A DNA stretch of 64,000 nucleotides from positions 1 through 64,000 of the forward strand of contig JANYLJ010000019.1 of the NCBI GenBank assembly GCA_025357945.1. Reading direction: 5' to 3'. A model generated the notes under the pieces. It was given only the letters and a program-made list of their open reading frames with translations. It was not told the DNA's origin and searched no databases. This DNA is from Gemmatimonadota bacterium. GTDB lineage: Bacteria > Gemmatimonadota > Gemmatimonadetes > Gemmatimonadales > GWC2-71-9. Positions 38,341 to 47,778 of the stretch are shown piece after piece (the first letter of the stretch is position 1; the number at the start of each line of letters is the position of its first letter). The position numbers were made by a program, and so were the translations under genes.

Positions 38341-39399
38341 ATGTCGGTACCAGTAGCGGCACTGTTCGCAGCCGCGATCTATCAGGTCCGCTCCTCACTC
38401 TCTGACGCCGAGGAAGTCGACCGCACGGTGGGCCTGTTGATCCGGGCCACTGAGGGCGCCGCCGTGAACTTTGAAGTGTTCGGCGACGACCTGCGGATCA
38501 ACGGCACCCCGCTCTCGCTCGAAGCCCCCGGCACCGCCGTGATCCGACATGCGCTGGTGGACCATCACACGGCCCGCCTCACGCTGCCACCGGCACTCAC
38601 GACGAGCCAGTGGCGCGACGTCGTCGAGCTGTACGCCTCGGCGCCCGGCCTCTACGGCTCGGTGGATGATCTCCGCGATGTACTGCGGTTCACCGTTCAC
38701 GAAGCCGTTGTTGCCGGCAGCAGTGGAGCGGCGGCCGAAGGGGATCTGCGCCAATCCCTGTTCGAGCTTCCTGGCCTGCGCGGGGGCTCGTCGAGTCTCG
38801 ACCCGGCACGCGTCACCGATCCGCACAAGGTGGCGCTCGCCGAACTCACCGCCCAGCTGGACCCGTTGCTGCAGGCGGCGGAACGCGCGCGCGGCCGCGC
38901 GGACTATCACGGACTGGCAGAGACGTTGTTGCAGATTCACGACTTGGCGCAAGACAAGGACAGCGAACTGCGCGCTATCGTCGTACGGGAGCGTCGTCGC
39001 GTCGTGCCCGCTGACGTCCTCGACACCATGGCGCGCCTGATCCCGAAGCCTGGCTCCCCCGCGATCATCTCCCGGGCCCTGGGCATCCTCAGCCACGACG
39101 GCGCCGCGGCACTCCTCGGCGCGCTCAACGGAGCACCGGGGCCGCACGAACGCCGCGCATACATCGATGCGCTCGTTGCCTGTCGCGATTGCGACGCGAC
39201 GATCGTCGAAGCCTTGGGCAACGAGCGCACCGAGCTGGTCCGAGACGCCGCTGAAGTAGTCGGGCGCAAGCGGATGGTACTGGCGGTGCCGCTCCTCGCC
39301 CATCTGCTTCGCCATGCCAAGGTCGACGTCCGAACCACCGCGTGGCACGCCCTGGAAATGATCGGCACCCCGGAAGCGATGCGGGCGCTTCGTGCCTAG
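38341..39399 (+). CDS. HEAT-repeat-like protein
   Basis: C-terminal armadillo/HEAT-like repeats; ggagg upstream of ATG 38341. Confidence 0.65.
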   Translation: MSVPVAALFAAAIYQVRSSLSDAEEVDRTVGLLIRATEGAAVNFEVFGDDLRINGTPLSLEAPGTAVIRHALVDHHTARLTLPPALTTSQWRDVVELYASAPGLYGSVDDLRDVLRFTVHEAVVAGSSGAAAEGDLRQSLFELPGLRGGSSSLDPARVTDPHKVALAELTAQLDPLLQAAERARGRADYHGLAETLLQIHDLAQDKDSELRAIVVRERRRVVPADVLDTMARLIPKPGSPAIISRALGILSHDGAAALLGALNGAPGPHERRAYIDALVACRDCDATIVEALGNERTELVRDAAEVVGRKRMVLAVPLLAHLLRHAKVDVRTTAWHALEMIGTPEAMRALRA

Positions 39400-39427
39400 C
39401 GCGTGGCGTGGCGGTTAGCTTTTCGCC

Positions 39428-40195
39428 ATGCCCGCCGCGTTGACAGCGCTTCGCAATGTGATCGCCGCCCTCTGGACCTGGTTCGTGCTCGCAGCCTGCC
39501 TCCTCCTGTTCATGCCGGTCATCTTGCTGTGGCGCATCGTCGGTTGGCCGTTTGACCGGATGAACTACGTCGGTGGGCGGCTCTTCCGGCAGGCCGGTGC
39601 GATGACTGTGCGCCTGACGCCGCGCTGGCATTTTGCCGTGCGTGGCACGTTGCCGTCAAACCCGCGATTGCCCTACATCGTCGTTGCCAACCATGAATCC
39701 TTTGCCGACATGCTCCTGCTCTGCCTCCTCCCGTGGGAGATGAAGTGGCTCAGCAAGATCGAGATCATGTGGATCCCGGTGCTTGGTTGGTCGATGTGGG
39801 GAGCACGAGATGTCGGCGTGAAGCGTGGTCGGGCGACGAGCGCCAAGCTGGCAATGGCGGCGTGCCGTGAACGGCTCGCCCACCATGTGTCGGTGATCTT
39901 CTTCCCCGAAGGAACCCGGTCGCCAACCCGCGAGCTGCTGCCGTTCAAGGATGGCGCGTTTCGACTCGCAATAGAAACCGGCGTCCCGATCCTGCCACTC
40001 GCGATTCACGGCACGCGCAACGCGATTGCGCGGCACGATTGGCGGATCAATGCTGCGACCGCGGTGGTCGAGGTGCTGGAGCCGATTCCGACGGCCGGCG
40101 TTAATCAGCAGGAGCTGAAGCAGCAAGTGAGGGCGACTATCGAGACGGCGCGGGCGAGGTTGCGGGCCAGCCAGCCGTCAGCGCCTAGCGTCTAG
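39428..40195 (+). CDS. 1-acyl-sn-glycerol-3-phosphate acyltransferase (PlsC family)
   Basis: NHESFADMLLL, FFPEGTRSPT. Confidence 0.93.
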   Translation: MPAALTALRNVIAALWTWFVLAACLLLFMPVILLWRIVGWPFDRMNYVGGRLFRQAGAMTVRLTPRWHFAVRGTLPSNPRLPYIVVANHESFADMLLLCLLPWEMKWLSKIEIMWIPVLGWSMWGARDVGVKRGRATSAKLAMAACRERLAHHVSVIFFPEGTRSPTRELLPFKDGAFRLAIETGVPILPLAIHGTRNAIARHDWRINAATAVVEVLEPIPTAGVNQQELKQQVRATIETARARLRASQPSAPSV

Positions 40196-40222
40196 CGTCT
40201 AGCACCCAGCTCCTAGCGCCTA
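40181..40222. repeat. Six-unit heptanucleotide tandem array (gcgccta gcgtcta gcgtcta gcaccca gctccta gcgccta)
   Basis: Read directly; spans plsC stop and the gap to the convergent gene. Confidence 0.9.
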
Positions 40223-40224
40223 AC

Positions 40225-40677
40225 TCACCGCTGCGCGTAGACCTTCGAGTGTCCCTGCGCATCAAACGAATAGATGGTGTAGTGCTGGCCCGGCATGTCC
40301 ATCCCCGGCGCACTCGCCGGCATGCCGGGTGCGGCGAGTCCCTTCACCCCTGCCGGTTTCTCCACCAACAGCTTCTTGACCAGGTCTGCCGGCACATGTC
40401 CCTCGATCACGTACCCGCCGACGAACGCCGTGTGGCATGATTCCAGTTCCTTCGTGACGCCGTTGGCGCGCTTGAGCGCGGTGAACTCGTCCTGGTTATC
40501 CACGGTGACCGTGAATCCGGCCTTTTGGATGTATTCGGTCCACTTGGCACAGCAACCGCACGAGCGTGACTTCACGACACGCATCGCCGGCAGTGGAGTG
40601 GACCCGCTCCGCCACGCCGTGAGCGTCACACCGGCGATGAGAACGATGACGGCGACACTGGAACGCAGCTTCAACAT
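40225..40677 (-). CDS. DUF411 family (putative metal-binding) protein
   Basis: MRVVKSRSCGCCAKWTEYIQKAGFTV...ESCHTAFVGGYVIEGHVPA. Confidence 0.92.
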   Translation of the reverse strand: MLKLRSSVAVIVLIAGVTLTAWRSGSTPLPAMRVVKSRSCGCCAKWTEYIQKAGFTVTVDNQDEFTALKRANGVTKELESCHTAFVGGYVIEGHVPADLVKKLLVEKPAGVKGLAAPGMPASAPGMDMPGQHYTIYSFDAQGHSKVYAQR

Positions 40678-40697
40678 GTGAACCTCTGAGACGTGAG

Positions 40698-40758
40698 AGG
40701 GGAAAAGTAAGAGGGAGCGCCCGGTCACCGGGGCCCCCTCTTACCGCTTACCTGTTAC
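40698..40758. repeat. Heptad-armed hairpin between DUF411 and lipoprotein genes (terminator-like)
   Basis: gtaagaggg ... ccctcttac 9-bp stem; ctcttac|cgcttac|ctgttac. Confidence 0.65.
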
Positions 40759-40770
40759 CGGAGGCGCTTC

Positions 40771-41676
40771 TCAGTCACGCACCAGGATCAGGTACTTCCC
40801 TGCATCCCAGAACGACGGCGACGTCACATGCAGGTCACCCTTCAGCCGGCCGTCGCGGAGTACATTCGTGGTCAGGTACGTCGGGCTCTGCCGGGTGACA
40901 ATCTTGTATTCCTTGGTCGGCTCCGGCACGGTCAGCACCGTATCGCGGCGACGATCGAGTCGCTGGAACAACTCGGGCTTGAGTTCGCGTGCCGGCTCGA
41001 TGGTCTTGGCACCGAACACCAGGAACTTGGTCCCTTCGCTCACGACGATGCCGCGCTTGAGCAACTCGTCCTTGGTACCAACCGCGTAGTACACCGTGTT
41101 GTCCTGATCGATCACGTGAGCCAGCGTGTCCTTCACGGCGGCCTTCTCGGTGCTGAGCACTGCCGATTCCTGCGTCAGCGTGTCGACCCGGCCCGCCAGC
41201 GTGGTGATCTGCTGCTTCTGCTGGGTGATCATCGCTTCCTGCTGCAGCGCGGCAGCCTTGAGGCCATCGATCGTTGCCTGGAACGAGTTGAGTTGATCAG
41301 TCAGCATCTTCTTCTCGGTCGCGTGCGCCGTCGACATCGACGCGATCCGCTTCTTGCCGGCGGTGACGGCCTGCTCGGCGGCGTTGAGGCGCGCGAGTAC
41401 TTCGCGAACCTTGCCAAGCATCACCGCGCGATCTTCGGCCTTGCCGCTCAGGGGGCGATCGCCGGTCGAGACCGGGCTCACGCCGAGACCCTTCACGGCA
41501 ACGAGATCCGAGTTGATGTCGGCCATCATCTGGGTGGTCGCCAGCACGTCGGTGACAAGCGAGTCCTTCTCCTGCGTGACCCGCTGCTGCTCGAGCACCA
41601 GGTCGTCATACTTCTTCTTGCTAACGCAGCCCGCGAGTGCGCCAGCGCCGAGCAGGGCCAAAATTGTCTTCCGCAT
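40771..41676 (-). CDS. Coiled-coil lipoprotein
   Basis: Lipobox LAGC; long coiled-coil then conserved C-terminal domain. Confidence 0.75.
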   Translation of the reverse strand: MRKTILALLGAGALAGCVSKKKYDDLVLEQQRVTQEKDSLVTDVLATTQMMADINSDLVAVKGLGVSPVSTGDRPLSGKAEDRAVMLGKVREVLARLNAAEQAVTAGKKRIASMSTAHATEKKMLTDQLNSFQATIDGLKAAALQQEAMITQQKQQITTLAGRVDTLTQESAVLSTEKAAVKDTLAHVIDQDNTVYYAVGTKDELLKRGIVVSEGTKFLVFGAKTIEPARELKPELFQRLDRRRDTVLTVPEPTKEYKIVTRQSPTYLTTNVLRDGRLKGDLHVTSPSFWDAGKYLILVRD

Positions 41677-41846
41677 ATGGATCCTCCGTTGGTCGGGTCG
41701 ACGCACTATTAGACGATTGGCGCCCCGAACGATGCACAGGCGGCCGCCGATCGGCCAGCCCCAGGCCGTCCGGGTCCTTCCGGTCCCCGACCCGGATCTC
41801 GTGCCGGCGGCGGCGACTTCCGGCTTTGGAACGGCCGGATCTGGCC

Positions 41847-42632
41847 GTGCGCAACCCCGGCGTGCCCGGCCACGTACATCGGAGGACGGCGCCTCGCGCG
41901 CCCCAGCAGATCATCGCCCCCGACGTACCGGTGTTGGAGGGGCTCCCCCATGCGGTCCGGATCGGCTCCACCGTTTACGTCTCGGCGATCGTCCCGCTCG
42001 ACTCCACTGGCACGCTGATCGGCGCGGGCGACCTCGCCGTCCAAACCCGGCAAGTCCTCGCCAATCCTGGCGCGGTCATGCGTGCCGCCAGGGGAGTGCC
42101 GGGAGACGTCGTCCGGGCCACTGTGTATGTGCGTGACCTGACGCCGGCGAAGGTCGCCGTAATCCGGCGGGAGGTCCTCGAGGGCCGCGATCATGCCGCA
42201 CCCCCCGCCCTCACCGTCGTGGGCGTGAGTGCCTTTGCGGAACCCGGCATTGAGGTGATGATCGAGGCGACCGGACAGCTGCGAAGCGACTATCCGGACA
42301 AGAGCCGGCTGGGGAAGCCCTGGCGGCTACTCGTCCTTCTCCTGCCAGAGCTCGATCCGGTTCCCTTCCGGATCGTCGAACCAGGCGTAGTCACCGTCGG
42401 CCGTTTCCTGGCGTTCGTCAACGGTGACACCGAGGTCGACGAGCTGCTCGACGAAGTCGTCCAGGTTGGCGACGCGCCAGGTGATCTCGACCAATCGGCG
42501 GTCGTGGCCCAGCGGATGCTTGGTCTGATGGATGGCGAACGCCGCGTTGCCCAGCTCGCACCACCACTCATGGCTTCCCGGCTCCCGAGTGAAGAAGATG
42601 CCGAGATGTTTTTCGTACCACTGGGCGAGTGA
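41847..42632 (+). CDS. RidA/YjgF-like protein with C-terminal extension antisense to VOC gene (start and end uncertain)
   Basis: LPHAVRIGSTVYVSAIVPLDSTGTLIGAGDLAVQTRQVLAN...VVRATVYVRDL...GIEVMIEATGQL. Confidence 0.55.
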   Translation: MRNPGVPGHVHRRTAPRAPQQIIAPDVPVLEGLPHAVRIGSTVYVSAIVPLDSTGTLIGAGDLAVQTRQVLANPGAVMRAARGVPGDVVRATVYVRDLTPAKVAVIRREVLEGRDHAAPPALTVVGVSAFAEPGIEVMIEATGQLRSDYPDKSRLGKPWRLLVLLLPELDPVPFRIVEPGVVTVGRFLAFVNGDTEVDELLDEVVQVGDAPGDLDQSAVVAQRMLGLMDGERRVAQLAPPLMASRLPSEEDAEMFFVPLGE

Positions 42633-42692
42633 GTCGGCGTGATCGGCGAAGAGCACCACACCACCGATCCCGTCTACGGTCTGCCGTTCCAT
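42327..42692 (-). CDS. VOC-family (glyoxalase/bleomycin resistance) protein
   Basis: GIGGVVLFADHADSLAQWYEKHLG...DYAWFDDPEGNRIELWQ. Confidence 0.9.
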   Translation of the reverse strand: MERQTVDGIGGVVLFADHADSLAQWYEKHLGIFFTREPGSHEWWCELGNAAFAIHQTKHPLGHDRRLVEITWRVANLDDFVEQLVDLGVTVDERQETADGDYAWFDDPEGNRIELWQEKDE

Positions 42693-42716
42693 TCAGTTGC
42701 TCCAGGCTCGAGGTCG

Positions 42717-43238
42717 TCAGTTACAGCGCACGGTGTCGGGGCGCGCACGGGTGGTAATTCGAAAGCCGGTCGGTGAACTGGGCACGGCGATCGCGACCGC
42801 AGGCGCGGTGAGCTCCTGTGTGACGCCACACCCCGCAGGGGGAGTGAACGCCGTGATGCCGATGAGTGCCGTGTCTCCGACAACGTGACCTTCGTCGAGC
42901 GCCAATCGGTAGCCACCCGTTGGGCGGCTCCCCGACGCCACGATGACTACGCGGTACTTGGCAAAATCGATCGCGGGAAGCGCCGGTCGCAGCGACGGCG
43001 CGGGAAACAGCTGCATCCACGCGCCGCGAAACGCTGCCGAATCTCGATAGACAAGGGTTTGCGGCGCGCTCCAATTGCTCCGCGGGCTGTGTCCGAGTTC
43101 CGAGGCGTGCCATGGGAAAGTGGCGACGGCGACCGTCACTACCAACAGTGCGGAGCGCCGGCAGGTTTGGCCCGCCCGGCGCAACTGCGGCGCCGTATGC
43201 GCGGCCAAACCGACCCATTCTCGCACTATGCGCGTCAT
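42717..43238 (-). CDS. Secreted protein, PrcB_C-like
   Basis: DFAKYRVVIVASGSRPTGGYRLALDEG. Confidence 0.6.
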   Translation of the reverse strand: MTRIVREWVGLAAHTAPQLRRAGQTCRRSALLVVTVAVATFPWHASELGHSPRSNWSAPQTLVYRDSAAFRGAWMQLFPAPSLRPALPAIDFAKYRVVIVASGSRPTGGYRLALDEGHVVGDTALIGITAFTPPAGCGVTQELTAPAVAIAVPSSPTGFRITTRARPDTVRCN

Positions 43239-43771
43239 GCGGCCCATTTGTTCCGCGTCCGGAGATTGGCGATGTGCGCCACGTGATGCGTGCTGTGCCA
43301 GGAGTACAGTGCCGCCGCCTGCCACAGGGTCATCGTGCGGCCATGTTCGGGGTGCACGAAGCCACGCTGCCATTCCGCCGATGTCATCGTATCGATCAGC
43401 GCAATCAAGCGGTTGTGCAGGCCGTCGAGAAGGCCAAGGGACGGAGCGACCGGCAACGTGCGGGCATCAGGGAGTTCGGCCCAGAGCGCTTGGAGGTACG
43501 GCTTGATCGTCGGCGCATCTTCGGTCAGCGCGAGCCGGAAACGACAGTATGCATTCAGGTGTGAATCGGCGACGTGATGCACCGTCTGCCGAACGGTCCA
43601 GCCGCCGTCGCGATATGGGGTGTCGAGTTGCTCGTCGGTGAGCCCGCTGACCGCCGCGCGCATTCGCGCCGGCAGCTCGGCCAGGTCGGTGCGCCAGCGT
43701 GGCACGTCGGCAGGATTCCACGCCACCGGGGCCGCGAATTTTCCAACGGGGTAGCGCAGGTCTTCGGTCAC
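43235..43771 (-). CDS. YfiT-like DinB-superfamily metal-dependent transferase
   Basis: YPVGKF, YRDGGWTVRQTVHHVADSHLNAY, YSWHSTHHVAHI. Confidence 0.9.
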   Translation of the reverse strand: MTEDLRYPVGKFAAPVAWNPADVPRWRTDLAELPARMRAAVSGLTDEQLDTPYRDGGWTVRQTVHHVADSHLNAYCRFRLALTEDAPTIKPYLQALWAELPDARTLPVAPSLGLLDGLHNRLIALIDTMTSAEWQRGFVHPEHGRTMTLWQAAALYSWHSTHHVAHIANLRTRNKWAA

Positions 43772-43876
43772 GGCGTTCTCCTTCCGTGGGTGTCAGGTCA
43801 CGGGTCGGTTTGGCTGCATCCCGCGCCGCAGTCGTATCGGGAGGCCATACCGAGCGCCGGCCTGACGCGCGACACA

Positions 43877-45007
43877 CTACGGTGAAACCGGTCGCCCGAC
43901 GATCCGCTGCCAACCGGCCGGATCGGTGGCACCCTCGGTGGACCAGACCAGTACTCGTGAATCCAATCCCAATCCAATATGCCTGCGGACGGCTTCATAC
44001 GCCGGATCCTGCATTAAGGCCATCAGCCCGGCGACGCTGGCAGCACCCGACTCGCCCGAAACGATCACCGGCTCATCAGGCCCCGGCGTTGCCAAGCGAC
44101 GCATTGCCCGCTCCGCCCACAGATCGGGAATGGCGACGAACGCATCGACACTCCGCCGAAGCACTTCGAACGCTGTCGTGGACGGATAGCCGCAGTTGAG
44201 CCCCGCCATGATGGTACGGAGCGAACCGGTCGCTCGGGTCGGGGCGCCCGCGCGCACGGACTCGAGCACGCACGCCGCGTCGGTCGGTTCGACGACAACG
44301 AGCCGCGGCCGTCGTGCCCCGTACCGGTGCCAATAGTACTGTACCATCGCCGCGGGCCAGGTACCCACGCCGGCGTGCAACAACACGATATCGATCTCGG
44401 CGCGCTCAGCGCCATGCACCGCCGGCTCGAGTTCGCGGGCCATCGTCCAGTACCCCGCGCCGATCCAGGCCGGCACGTCGCGGTAACTGTCGGTGGCAAT
44501 GTCCTGAATCACAATCCAGCCATGGCTTGCCGCGGCATTCAGCGCGAGTTGGACAGCGGCATCATACCCTTCGTCCACCAGCACCACCTTGGCGCCTTCG
44601 TTCTGGATCGCTGCGACCCGCGCAGGAACCGAGTACGTCGGCATGAAGATCACGGCACGAAACCCAAGCTGCCGCGCCATCCAGGCGACGGCGCGGCCGT
44701 GGTTGCCGTCAGTTGCGGTCGTGAACACCGCTGCGTCGGCCACCTCGTGCGTTGCCAGCCAGTGGTGCATCGCGAACGATGGGCCGAGCCCCTTGAAGGC
44801 GTTGAGCCCGAATCGCGACGATTCATCCTTGAGTAGCAGTGAGGCGAGCCCAAGTTCATGCGCGAATTGATCGAGTCGGCGGAGTGGGGTCGGGGCGTAG
44901 TGTCGGAAGGAGCGGTGAAACGCCCAAGCGAGGTCGGCGAGTGCCGCGATTTCGGTGATGCCGGGGGGAGGCACCGGGTCGCCGATCAGCACGAACGGAC
45001 CGTTCAC
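43877..45007 (-). CDS. Diaminopropionate ammonia-lyase (PLP-dependent)
   Basis: LLLKDESSRFGLNAFKGLG, TTATDGNHGRAVAW, SGESGAASVAGL. Confidence 0.9.
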   Translation of the reverse strand: MNGPFVLIGDPVPPPGITEIAALADLAWAFHRSFRHYAPTPLRRLDQFAHELGLASLLLKDESSRFGLNAFKGLGPSFAMHHWLATHEVADAAVFTTATDGNHGRAVAWMARQLGFRAVIFMPTYSVPARVAAIQNEGAKVVLVDEGYDAAVQLALNAAASHGWIVIQDIATDSYRDVPAWIGAGYWTMARELEPAVHGAERAEIDIVLLHAGVGTWPAAMVQYYWHRYGARRPRLVVVEPTDAACVLESVRAGAPTRATGSLRTIMAGLNCGYPSTTAFEVLRRSVDAFVAIPDLWAERAMRRLATPGPDEPVIVSGESGAASVAGLMALMQDPAYEAVRRHIGLGLDSRVLVWSTEGATDPAGWQRIVGRPVSP

Positions 45008-45303
45008 GCCAGAGTCCAGCTCTGCAGCTGCTCCCAGGTCTCCCGTGACAGCGCGACACCGTCGGGAAAGTGCTGGTGAAAGTGGCCACGCATCCGGTCG
45101 GCGTGTTCGGTGAGATAGCGATCAAGCTGCGGCTGGGACGCCGCTTGATATACGGTTCGAAAGCGGCCATCGGAGCGGTCGAAATGGATGGCGACAAAAC
45201 AGCCGGTATCGAGCATGTGCGGAATGTGGGTATTCCGCATCCACTGCTCGAGTGCCGGCGCGTTGCTCTCGGAGCACTCGAGGGTGACTTCGTAGCGTAT
45301 CAC
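45004..45303 (-). CDS. DUF4286 family protein
   Basis: VIRYEVTLECSESNAPALEQWMRNTHIPHML; start uncertain. Confidence 0.72.
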   Translation of the reverse strand: MIRYEVTLECSESNAPALEQWMRNTHIPHMLDTGCFVAIHFDRSDGRFRTVYQAASQPQLDRYLTEHADRMRGHFHQHFPDGVALSRETWEQLQSWTLA

Positions 45304-45337
45304 GGCGTGAAGCTGTGGGTCGGGGTCATGCCGCAAC

Positions 45338-45814
45338 TTAATGCCGAACCGGTGCCTCCGCCTCACGCAGAAATGCGATAAAGTCTGTTGCCAAGGGGGT
45401 GCCTCCCGCTTGCCGGACCCCGAGCGCCACCTGCCCGCGGTGATACATCCCGTGCATCACGACGTGGTGCAGGATCGCTTCCACCGTGTTGGTGAATGAC
45501 GCGCCCGTGGTGTTGGTATAGCTGATCGTCCGGGCCAGTTCGCCTGGCGTGAGCGACGTCGCGAGCGCGCGAAGTCCAGCGTGATTGCGTTCAGCCAATG
45601 CCTGGCAGCCGGCGACATCGAGCTCTGGCCAAGGCGAAACGTCGGCGGGCGCGCCGTTGATCCGCGCCAACCACACCGCCTCCGCACCGACGATGTGGGC
45701 GTACCGCCTGGCCAGGTCACCGTCAGGCGTCGCGAGTGACGCGAGCGCGCGTGCGGTCCGCTCGTCCGCCCAGAGGAGGTGGTTGAGCAAGCGAGCGAGC
45801 ATCGGATCAGGCAT
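45338..45814 (-). CDS. DinB family protein
   Basis: LNHLLWADERT, HVVMHGMYHRGQVALGVRQAGG. Confidence 0.9.
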   Translation of the reverse strand: MPDPMLARLLNHLLWADERTARALASLATPDGDLARRYAHIVGAEAVWLARINGAPADVSPWPELDVAGCQALAERNHAGLRALATSLTPGELARTISYTNTTGASFTNTVEAILHHVVMHGMYHRGQVALGVRQAGGTPLATDFIAFLREAEAPVRH

Positions 45815-46979
45815 CGAGCACCTGCGCCGCAACCTGATCGAGTGCCTCGCCCGACGCCGCCGTCCCCTGCGCCACCCGCGGTGACCCACCACCCCGGCCG
45901 CCCACCGTCGCGAGCGCCGGCTTGAGCCTCGCCCCGGCATCGATGCCGCTGTCGTTGCTGGTCGCGACGTAGATCGCCGGTGGCGACCGGCCAATCACCA
46001 CCAGAAGCGCCCGCTCGAGCGGCACGGTCGCCTGCACCATCGCGCGCAACAGGGCCGCCGATTCCTCCTGGCCACGATGCGCGATCCGCCGCACACCATC
46101 AGTGCCGGGAGCAGTCGCCTGGTACAGCGCGCGAACGCGCGATACCGCGACCTCCTGCTCCAGCTTGACCACCTGCTCGCGCGTCACCTTCGACTCCAGC
46201 TGTCGCGCCGGCACCAGCGTCTCGAGGTCGCCGACCGCACAGCCGAGTTCGCGCGCAAGCGCCGTGAGTGTGCTGTCGCTCGCGCGGGCGCGCGTCAGCA
46301 CGCGTTCGCCGGCCAGAAAACCGACGCGGCTGTTGCCGCGCACGCTCTCGACGCCGAGCAACAGCACCGAACCGATTTCGCTGGTGCGCGACACGTGGGT
46401 ACCGCCACAGGCACTGCGATCGATGTCGGTGATCGTGACCACGCGAATCTCGCCAGTGCGCCCCGACGTCTTGCGCAACCCGGCCTGATCCGCAGCTGCC
46501 GCGTCTTCAAAGCTGACTGTCACCGCCCGTGCTTCCGCCACCACGTCATTCGCCCATCGTTCCAGTTCGGTGAGTTGTCGATCGGAGATTGATGCAGTCG
46601 CGAACTCGATTGTCGAGTGTTCCGCGCCGAAGTGCACGCTGACGGTTTCCCACTTCAGGTGGTCCGCCGCCAGTGCCGAGAGAAGATGCTGCGCGCTGTG
46701 CTGTTGCATGTGGTCGCGGCGCCGCACCGCGTCCACCGCCCCGCGAACCGGCCCGAGTGGCACCGGTGCACTGGTGACATGGATGATTCGATCCGCTGCA
46801 TCGATGACGTCAACGACGCGTGCCGCGCCGAGCCCGCCGATGTCGTGCAGTTGTCCGCCGGACGTGGGATAGAACGCGGTGCGATCGAGGACGACATGCT
46901 GCGCGTCGCCCACGTGTTCCATCACGTTGGCCTGGAAATCGAGCAACGTGGCGTCGCGGTAGTAGAGCCGTTCCGTCAC
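45807..46979 (-). CDS. Alanyl-tRNA editing protein (AlaX-L type, DHHA1-containing)
   Basis: FYPTSGGQLHDIG, HMQQHSAQHLLSA, SACGGTHV; GTG start. Confidence 0.9.
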   Translation of the reverse strand: MTERLYYRDATLLDFQANVMEHVGDAQHVVLDRTAFYPTSGGQLHDIGGLGAARVVDVIDAADRIIHVTSAPVPLGPVRGAVDAVRRRDHMQQHSAQHLLSALAADHLKWETVSVHFGAEHSTIEFATASISDRQLTELERWANDVVAEARAVTVSFEDAAAADQAGLRKTSGRTGEIRVVTITDIDRSACGGTHVSRTSEIGSVLLLGVESVRGNSRVGFLAGERVLTRARASDSTLTALARELGCAVGDLETLVPARQLESKVTREQVVKLEQEVAVSRVRALYQATAPGTDGVRRIAHRGQEESAALLRAMVQATVPLERALLVVIGRSPPAIYVATSNDSGIDAGARLKPALATVGGRGGGSPRVAQGTAASGEALDQVAAQVLDA

Positions 46980-47776
46980 ATCAGCTCGACGGCATCGCCG
47001 ACGTGGAGCACACCCGTGCCGCGCGGCACGATGTTCTGCCCGAAGATGGCACCGAGACCGGGGATGGTGCGGAAGGTGGCGAGTGTGCGCAGTGGTTCCT
47101 GTCGCGCGTGGCGCGCGCCCGTGATCTGGTCGGTGGTGGTGACCACGCAGCGGGCACACGGCTTGACGGCGTCGCAGTCGAGCGGCCCAAGCGTCATCGC
47201 CATCCAGTCGTCTTCACTCCATGCCGGCGCGCCGCTGATCACCACGCTGGGCCGGAACCGCTCCATCGGCGCCGGTTCGGCGAGGCGCGCGTTCAGGTCA
47301 TCGAGCGATTCCTGCAATGCCGCCATGATCGGGTAGCCATCGGTAAACGCTGTTTCGGCCGCAGCGAGTAACGAATATTCCGGATCGATCGGGTTTCGTG
47401 CCTGGCTGCCGAACGCGACGAGCCGGCAGGGTGCACCGATCGCGGCGGAGAACCAGCGCGCCGCTGCGTCGCCCTGATCGGCAGCCATGATGCCGTGATC
47501 CCGCCAGACCCGCACTTCGCGCGGCGATCCATCAGGATCGATCGGGAGCTGGATCGATTCGCGGCCCGGTGCGGCCACCATGAGGGCACCGCCCTCAAGC
47601 GCCGGCACCAGTGTCGCCAGCGCGGCAACTTCTCGCTGGCTGATGAACCGATTCTCTGCATCGACCAGCATCAGGCGCCGATCGCCGACAAGACCGAGCC
47701 GATCGACCGCGGTGGCCGCGAGCGGCACACCGCGACATCCCTTGATCGGATAGATATTGAGAGCGGTGATGCGCAT
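46976..47776 (-). CDS. MOSC-domain protein with N-terminal MOSC beta-barrel
   Basis: LNIYPIKGCRGVPL...LGLVGDRRLMLVD...PCARCVVTTTDQ. Confidence 0.9.
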   Translation of the reverse strand: MRITALNIYPIKGCRGVPLAATAVDRLGLVGDRRLMLVDAENRFISQREVAALATLVPALEGGALMVAAPGRESIQLPIDPDGSPREVRVWRDHGIMAADQGDAAARWFSAAIGAPCRLVAFGSQARNPIDPEYSLLAAAETAFTDGYPIMAALQESLDDLNARLAEPAPMERFRPSVVISGAPAWSEDDWMAMTLGPLDCDAVKPCARCVVTTTDQITGARHARQEPLRTLATFRTIPGLGAIFGQNIVPRGTGVLHVGDAVELM

Positions 47777-47778
47777 GG

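Noticed and set aside
41637-41846. N-terminal part of the RidA ORF as coding
   Set aside because: Arg/Ser/Pro-rich noise overlapping the lipoprotein gene's upstream region; a downstream GTG is more likely
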